Assembly: GCF_014203325.1 (NCBI RefSeq)
Contig: NZ_JACHIV010000001.1
Span: 1,179,501-1,243,500 of the forward strand
Length of the DNA: 64,000 nucleotides
DNA from: Saccharopolyspora gloriosae
GTDB taxonomy: Bacteria > Actinomycetota > Actinomycetes > Mycobacteriales > Pseudonocardiaceae
Reading direction: 5' to 3'
Under the pieces are notes generated by a model, which saw only the letters and a program-made list of their open reading frames with translations, was not told where the DNA came from and made no database searches. A program made the translations under genes and the position numbers. Every line of letters begins with the position of its first letter. Positions within the stretch are counted from its first letter, which is position 1. Below, one piece after another: positions 59,422 to 64,000 of this stretch.

Positions 59422-61494
59422 TCAGTCGGCGGTCATCGACTCCGGCGAGGCGAGCAGTTCGCGGAATTGCGCGTCCGGGACGGGCCGGGAGTACAGGAAT
59501 CCCTGCTGCGCGTCGACGCCGAGTTCGTTGAGCAGGTCGCGCTGCACCCGGGTTTCCACGCCCTCCGCGATGCACGTGCGCCCCATGCCCCTGGCGAGTT
59601 CGATCACGGCGCGCACGATGCCGAGATCGGTGGGGTCCGATTCCATGCCGACCACGAACCTCCGGTCCAGCTTCACCAATTGCGTGGGCAGGTCCTTGAG
59701 TCGTGCCAACGAGGAATAGCCGGTGCCGAAGTCGTCCATCGCGAACCGCACGCCCCGGTCGTTGAGCCGGCGCATCATCTTCCGGGGCTGCGCGGGCAGA
59801 TCCACCAGCACCGTCTCGACGACCTCCAGCACCACCCGCCCCGGATCGATGCCGCTGTCGTCGATGGCCGAGCTGACCTCCGAGTGGAAGTGCGCCGAAT
59901 CCGGGCGCAGCCCGGCGAGGTTCACCGTGACGCCCGGGGCCGGGCCGTGCGGGCGGTACCACCGGCTCGCCTCGCGCAGGGCGGTGCGCAGCACCCACCG
60001 GTCCAGTTCGGCGAGCAGCTTCGCCTGGGAGGCGACCGGCAGGATCACGCCAGGGGCGAGCAGGCCCTGCGTGGGGTGCGGCCAGCGCACCAGCGCCTCG
60101 GCCAGCAGGATCGTCCCGTCGCGGTCCAGGATCGGCTGGTAGTGCATCCGGAGGCCGTCGTGCAGCAGCGCGTCGCGGAGGTCCTCCTCCAGCGCGAGCC
60201 CGCCGGCGGGAGCGGGCGGCGCGGTGCGGCCGTGGCCCTGCTCCTTGGCGGCGAACATGGCCGCGTCGGCGGTGCGGATCAGTTCGTCGGCGGTGGTGCC
60301 CGCTGCCGGCGGGGTCGCCGCGCCGATCGACGCGGTGATGCCGATCAGCCTGTTCCGCAACGGGATTTCGGCGCACAGCAGGTCCGACACGAGGGTGATG
60401 AGCGTGTCGAGCCCGCCGCAGGCGGTCAGGTCCGAGCAGATGATCAGGAACTCGTCGCCGTAGAGGCGGGCCGGCGTGCAGGAGCTCGGCAGGTCGGTGA
60501 GGAGGCGCTCGGCGAGCAGGTTGATCAGCTCATCGCCCGCGTCGTGACCCAGCGAATCGTTGAACCGCTTGAAGTTGTCCAAGTCGCAGAACAGCACTCC
60601 GACGTCGTCGGAAGCCGTGGACAGCAGCGGCACCAGCAGCTCGTGCACGCCGCGCCGGTTCAGCAGGCCCGTCGGGTGGTCGTGGGTGGCCTGGAAGTGC
60701 AAGGTCTCGGTGCGGCGCTGCTGCTCGGTGAGGTCTTGGAACACGGCCAGCCAGAAGCGGCGGCCGTCGTAGTCCACGGAGGCGGCGCACCGCACTTCGC
60801 AGAACACCGGTTCACCGGTGGAGCGGCTGAGCCTGCGGTGCGACACGGGTTCGCTGCCGGGATCGTCCGGTGCGGCGTGCGGGACCAGCCCGGTCCGCGG
60901 GTCGTCGGCGTGCATCAGCTCCGGTGCGCGCAACCCGTGCGGCCGGTAGCCGAGCAGGTCGCACAGCGCGGCGTTGGCGTCGAGGATCCGGTCGTGGCGG
61001 TCCAGCAGCGCGATGCCCGCCGGGGCGAGCTGGAACAGGTCGGTGAACCGCCGGTCCGAGCGTTCCCGCTGCGCGTAGGCCTCGGATTCGTCGCGGGTGA
61101 CCTTGATGAAACCGTCCAACCGGCCGTCGTCGGCGCGCTGCGCCGTGATCACGACGTGCGCCCAGAAGGCGCTGCCGTCCTTGCGCAGCCGCCAGCCGCG
61201 GTCGATGAAGAAACCGTTCGCGGTGGCCTGCCGCAATTCCCACTCCGGGTAACCGGATTCGACGAGCTCGGCGGGGTAGAAGATCGAGAAGTGCCGTCCG
61301 ATGATCTCCCGGCTGGTGTACTGCTTGATCAGCTGGGCGCCCGAGTTCCAACTGGCGACCCGGCCTTCGGTGTCCAAGGCGAATATCGCGTACTCGCGCA
61401 TGTCGGCGGCGAGTGCGCCGAGCAGCCGTTCGGTCTCCACTTGCGCCCCGGTTCGCGGAAAGGGCTCATCCGGGATGTTCGACGTCCCACGCAT
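59422..61494 (-). CDS. PAS-PAS-GGDEF-EAL cyclic-di-GMP protein
   Basis: 690 residues. PAS 1 is ~25-135 (YAIFALDTEGRVASWNSGAQ, WRLRKDGSAFWAHVV), PAS 2 ~150-275 (PAGIALLDRHDRILDANAAL), the GGDEF domain ~290-430 and the EAL domain ~450-685. The cyclase motif reads RLYGDEF at ~342-348, so the first Gly of GGDEF is Tyr and cyclase activity is doubtful. The EAL side is intact: EALVRW at ~466, DDFGTGYSS, VKLD, AEGVET and QGFLYSRP. It is likely a phosphodiesterase with GTP- or PAS-based control. No membrane segment. ATG 61494 is used; GTG 61500, 5 bases after GGAG, is equally possible. Confidence 0.88.
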   Translation of the reverse strand: MRGTSNIPDEPFPRTGAQVETERLLGALAADMREYAIFALDTEGRVASWNSGAQLIKQYTSREIIGRHFSIFYPAELVESGYPEWELRQATANGFFIDRGWRLRKDGSAFWAHVVITAQRADDGRLDGFIKVTRDESEAYAQRERSDRRFTDLFQLAPAGIALLDRHDRILDANAALCDLLGYRPHGLRAPELMHADDPRTGLVPHAAPDDPGSEPVSHRRLSRSTGEPVFCEVRCAASVDYDGRRFWLAVFQDLTEQQRRTETLHFQATHDHPTGLLNRRGVHELLVPLLSTASDDVGVLFCDLDNFKRFNDSLGHDAGDELINLLAERLLTDLPSSCTPARLYGDEFLIICSDLTACGGLDTLITLVSDLLCAEIPLRNRLIGITASIGAATPPAAGTTADELIRTADAAMFAAKEQGHGRTAPPAPAGGLALEEDLRDALLHDGLRMHYQPILDRDGTILLAEALVRWPHPTQGLLAPGVILPVASQAKLLAELDRWVLRTALREASRWYRPHGPAPGVTVNLAGLRPDSAHFHSEVSSAIDDSGIDPGRVVLEVVETVLVDLPAQPRKMMRRLNDRGVRFAMDDFGTGYSSLARLKDLPTQLVKLDRRFVVGMESDPTDLGIVRAVIELARGMGRTCIAEGVETRVQRDLLNELGVDAQQGFLYSRPVPDAQFRELLASPESMTAD

Positions 61495-61500
61495 GATCAC

Positions 61501-62405
61501 CACATCTCCGTTTCTGCGGTGGGAGAACGGGGTGCGCACAGGAATGGGGCGCGACGCGCGCTTCGGGGTCCGCAGGTGACCCGGAACCTGCTCCCGTCCC
61601 GTCCGGCGACGTCCGGTCGGCGTTGGCCACGGTACCGGCGCGCCGCGCGGCGTGCCAACGAAACCGCAGCGTATCGAGGTTCTGGTGAGGTGCGCCGGAG
61701 TGGCGTCGACCGAATGTTCACCCGGCCGACGGCGATCGGGCCCGGTGGATGGATTCAGCGGGAATTCGGTGGAGTCCGTCCTGTTCATCGGGTGTCCACT
61801 GTGGGAGAAGAGGCGAAAGTCCTCCGGTTCTCCCGCGTGATTCGAATGAACTGCTGGACAATGATCGTTGTGGTGGTTAAAGTGGCGACGTCGGTTGGCG
61901 TGGCCTTGTCCCGTCGGCCGGATCTGCTGACTGCTCGGCTCGGATCCGAGCACCTCAGATTTATTTCTGCTCCGTGATGAGTGGTTGCACCGTCGCGTGA
62001 GCTCTTCCTCGACCCGTACCGGCAGCGGGGGCTCGCCCGTACGGGTAACACCTTTGTCGAACAGGAGTGATGTTGATCCACCGCAGTGCTGCGCCCCGGG
62101 CCGCCGCGTGCCGAAAGAGCTCGTCCCGGCGAGGCGCGAGATGCGGTGCCTACCGCGGAATCAGATCGTACTAGCAGGTGAAAGCGGTATCCGCGGAGTC
62201 GTCGCGGTGCCGTGAACGTGAGCCCGGTGAACTCCGGGCATTCCGACGACCGCTGATCGCGTCGTCCGAACCGCCGTTCCTCGACCGGACGGCCGGTCGA
62301 TCGTTGCTGCGCGAAAAATCGATGGCGCGTTTCCCCGCTCTGACGGCGAGGATTTCTTCGCGGCCGTCGTCGGCGGTTCGACGATCCCGCTCGAAAGAAG
62401 TGACC
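61501..62405. other. Long intergenic region, no gene recognised
   Basis: About 900 bases with several short open frames but no protein-like composition or known motif on either strand. The GC content drops around 61840-61990. It separates the leftward GGDEF-EAL gene from the rightward small gene and whiB, so it must carry their promoters. An unrecognised small RNA cannot be excluded. Confidence 0.4.
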
Positions 62406-62615
62406 ATGAACGATGCCGTGCGCTGGTGGCCCGGTCTTGCGCGGAAAGTGCTGCACCGCGTGGATTCCGATGCCCCGCGAGTCCGCATCGGCGGTGTCGA
62501 AGGACGTGCCGCGGTGTGCGGCTGCGTGACCGTGCCCGCATTCGGCAACCGGCTCGCCGGCTGGCCGCGATGCGTCACCTGCCTGCAAGAACTCGCCGAA
62601 CGCGAGGACACCTGA
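62406..62615 (+). CDS. Small hypothetical protein upstream of whiB
   Basis: 69 residues from ATG 62406, with GAAAGAAG upstream. It contains RWWPGLARKVLHRV, a central strand-like stretch (GRAAVCGCVTVPAF) and a C-terminal WPRCVTCLQELAER. Three Cys and one His could bind a metal (CGC ... CVTC). I do not recognise the family. The gene is 41 bases before whiB and probably shares its message. Confidence 0.5.
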   Translation: MNDAVRWWPGLARKVLHRVDSDAPRVRIGGVEGRAAVCGCVTVPAFGNRLAGWPRCVTCLQELAEREDT

Positions 62616-62656
62616 ACACCGATGTGGAAAGAACGAGGAGAGTGGAGGGCCGAAAC

Positions 62657-62926
62657 GTGCGGCTCATCGACGCGATGATTCCGGGGCGAGTGGAAGTGCC
62701 CGACTGGCACCGATCGGCGCTGTGCGCCCAAACGGACCCCGAAGCCTTCTTCCCGGAGAAGGGGCAGTCCGCCCGGCTGGCGAAACGCATCTGCGCGTCC
62801 TGCGAGGTGCGCGAGGACTGCCTGCGCTATGCCCTGGAACGAGCCGAAACCGCAGGGATCTGGGGCGGCCTCAACGAAACAGAACGCCGCGAACTCCGAG
62901 CAGAATCCCGAACCCGCGCGGCGTGA
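62657..62926 (+). CDS. WhiB-family [4Fe-4S] transcription factor (WhiB2/WhmD-like)
   Basis: 89 residues from GTG 62657, chosen because GGAGGG lies 7 bases upstream. The four cluster ligands are Cys23 (ALCAQTDPEAFFPEKG), Cys46, Cys49 and Cys55 (CASCEVREDC), followed by the GIWGG turn and a basic C-terminus (ERRELRAESRTR). The AQTDPEAFFPEKG segment is closest to the WhiB2/WhmD septation group. It acts with the sigma factor in the cytosol. Confidence 0.93.
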   Translation: MRLIDAMIPGRVEVPDWHRSALCAQTDPEAFFPEKGQSARLAKRICASCEVREDCLRYALERAETAGIWGGLNETERRELRAESRTRAA

Positions 62927-62965
62927 GGCGAGGTCTTTCGTGGACTGCGATCCGTTGTCGGTTCG

Positions 62966-63427
62966 TCATGGCGACGACGCGGGCCGTCGGTTCCGTCGCG
63001 CCGGGGTCCTCGATCTGACCTCGCGTTCGATCGCGAGGGCGCTGGACGTCGGATCCTCGTGTTCCCAGATTCGAATGACCGACCAGCCCGAATCCCGTAA
63101 CAAGCGGTCGGTCTCGCGATCGCGTTCCCGGTTCCGGTGCACTTTCTCGGCCCAGTACTCGGAGTTCGTCGCCGACTTGGTGTGGTGCTCGGGGCAACCG
63201 TGCCAGAAGCATCCATCGAGGAACACGGCGACCTTCGCCCGCGAGAACGTCATATCCGCTGTTCGGCGCACCGCCGAGAGCGGTCGAGTGGAGACCCGGT
63301 AGCGCAATCCCAACGCGTGCACCGCCCTGCGCAGGGCGAGTTCCGGTTTCGTGTCGCGTCCCTTGTTGGCCCGCATGCTCTTGCGCACGCCTTCGCTGGA
63401 CGCCCCCGATGGCCGTTGGGAAGCCAT
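62966..63427 (-). CDS. Very short patch repair (Vsr) endonuclease
   Basis: 153 residues from ATG 63427, the usual Vsr length; the frame runs open upstream to 63613 without Vsr sequence. Motifs: SMRANKGRDTKPELALRRAVHALGLRYRV, TADMTFSRAKVAVFLDGCFWHGCPEHHTKSATNSEYW with the catalytic Asp and zinc-type Cys/His, and LRDSGWSVIRIWEHE. The enzyme nicks T:G mismatches made by deamination of 5-methylcytosine. No cytosine methyltransferase gene is adjacent in the window. Confidence 0.9.
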   Translation of the reverse strand: MASQRPSGASSEGVRKSMRANKGRDTKPELALRRAVHALGLRYRVSTRPLSAVRRTADMTFSRAKVAVFLDGCFWHGCPEHHTKSATNSEYWAEKVHRNRERDRETDRLLRDSGWSVIRIWEHEDPTSSALAIEREVRSRTPARRNRRPASSP

Positions 63428-63698
63428 GGCCGACACCGTACGCCGGCGATTCGAACTCGAACACGACCCTCGGAAGTCCACGGGTGATCGTCCTGTCCCG
63501 GAGTGGAATCTCCTGCGGATTCCGCGGGATTCGGAGATGCGACCGGTTTCGATGACGGTCCGGTCGCCGCCCTGACGGGCGACCTCGAACGTGCGGCCAG
63601 GACTGTCGAACACGCCGCCACCGTCACCGCTGCGGCGAGCGGGCCACTCGGTTGGCGCTCACCCTGTCGAGTACTGGTCCAAGAGGGGAGCACCAGGC

Positions 63699-64000
63699 AT
63701 GGAGATCACGTGGACGGTGGACGGGGAGCTGTTCGTGCTGGCGGTGGAGCCTCGGGTGACGGTGCTGGACGCGTTGCGGGAGTACCTGGGGGTCGTCTCG
63801 GTCAAGAAGGGGTGCGACCACGGCCAGTGCGGGGCGTGCACCGCGCTGGTGGACGGGCGGCGGGTCCTGACGTGCCTGTCGCTCGCCGTGCAGTGCGACG
63901 GGGCCGAGATCACGACGGCCGAGGGGTTGGGGGAGCACCCGATCGCGCGGGCGTTCGTGGAGCACGACGGGTTCCAGTGCGGGTATTGCACGCCGGGGCA
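63699..64000 (+). CDS. [2Fe-2S] subunit of a xanthine dehydrogenase/CO dehydrogenase-type molybdoenzyme (3' end outside window)
   Basis: 100 residues visible from ATG 63699, with GAGGGGAG upstream. The plant-type ferredoxin motif is KKGCDHGQCGACTALVDGRRVLTCLSL. The second cluster domain begins HDGFQCGYCTPG at the window edge. This is the CoxS/small-subunit layout of molybdenum hydroxylases, which pass electrons from the Mo site. Partner FAD and Mo subunit genes should follow to the right. Confidence 0.93.
   Translation, partial: MEITWTVDGELFVLAVEPRVTVLDALREYLGVVSVKKGCDHGQCGACTALVDGRRVLTCLSLAVQCDGAEITTAEGLGEHPIARAFVEHDGFQCGYCTPG

Noticed and set aside
61501..62405. Possible small RNA or tRNA in the 900-base gap
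   Set aside because: No cloverleaf, strong hairpin with terminator or promoter pair was found by eye; a covariance search would be needed to claim one.

Overview
High-GC actinobacterial chromosome. A type VII secretion (ESX) locus, a WhiB regulator, many GTG starts and a kynureninase gene with formylkynurenine hydrolase remnants fit Pseudonocardiaceae (a Saccharopolyspora-like genus is my guess, not proven). No rRNA, tRNA, CRISPR array or transposase was seen.

1-38.2 kb, plus strand: the distal part of an ESX/T7SS locus. It runs from the 3' end of eccB, through a long Pro/Ala-linker protein ending in an ADP-ribosyltransferase-like fold, a beta-helix + tandem AAA+ ATPase (EccA/CbxX-like), a YbaB/EbfC protein and a WXG100-like small protein. 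Next comes one uninterrupted 24.4-kb gene for an 8148-residue protein (8270-32716). It has a T7SS-type helical N-terminus followed by a string of effector-like modules: five papain-fold (Cys-His-Asp) modules, two ADP-ribosyltransferases, a metzincin-like protease, a J domain after a 6-residue-period Ala/Glu/Lys helix, repeated PPxY motifs and large unrecognised regions. Directly after its TAG stop, in the same frame, lies an array of about 28 helix-turn-helix-like repeats of about 38 residues (32717-36071). The array is interrupted by two one-base losses and a second in-frame TAG, so the ancestral polypeptide was probably about 9270 residues. Two downstream genes look like its immunity/accessory set: an internally duplicated protein with degenerate papain-fold copies, and a T7SS-associated SseB-like protein.

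38.3-45.5 kb: a membrane-anchored PLL-type beta-propeller protein, an OmpR-type two-component system, a SpoIIM-like membrane protein, a HIT hydrolase, a TetR regulator and an SDR dehydrogenase.

45.7-52.1 kb: a five-gene operon for the lower 4,5-cleavage (gallate/protocatechuate/2-pyrone-4,6-dicarboxylate) pathway: tautomerase, hydratase, aldolase, PDC lactonase and MFS importer. It is followed by a GntR/FCD regulator. A matching ATTGTT-N2-CAAT palindrome lies upstream of both the operon and the regulator. A palindromic, REP/MITE-like element lies between importer and regulator.

52.2-64 kb: kynureninase with a decayed SDR/formamidase composite upstream, a cold-shock protein, an OFA-family MFS transporter with its 45-residue small subunit, a DUF485 + ActP-type symporter pair, a PAS-PAS-GGDEF-EAL protein whose cyclase motif is degenerate, a small unknown gene, a WhiB2-like regulator, a Vsr endonuclease and, running off the right edge, the [2Fe-2S] subunit of a molybdenum hydroxylase.
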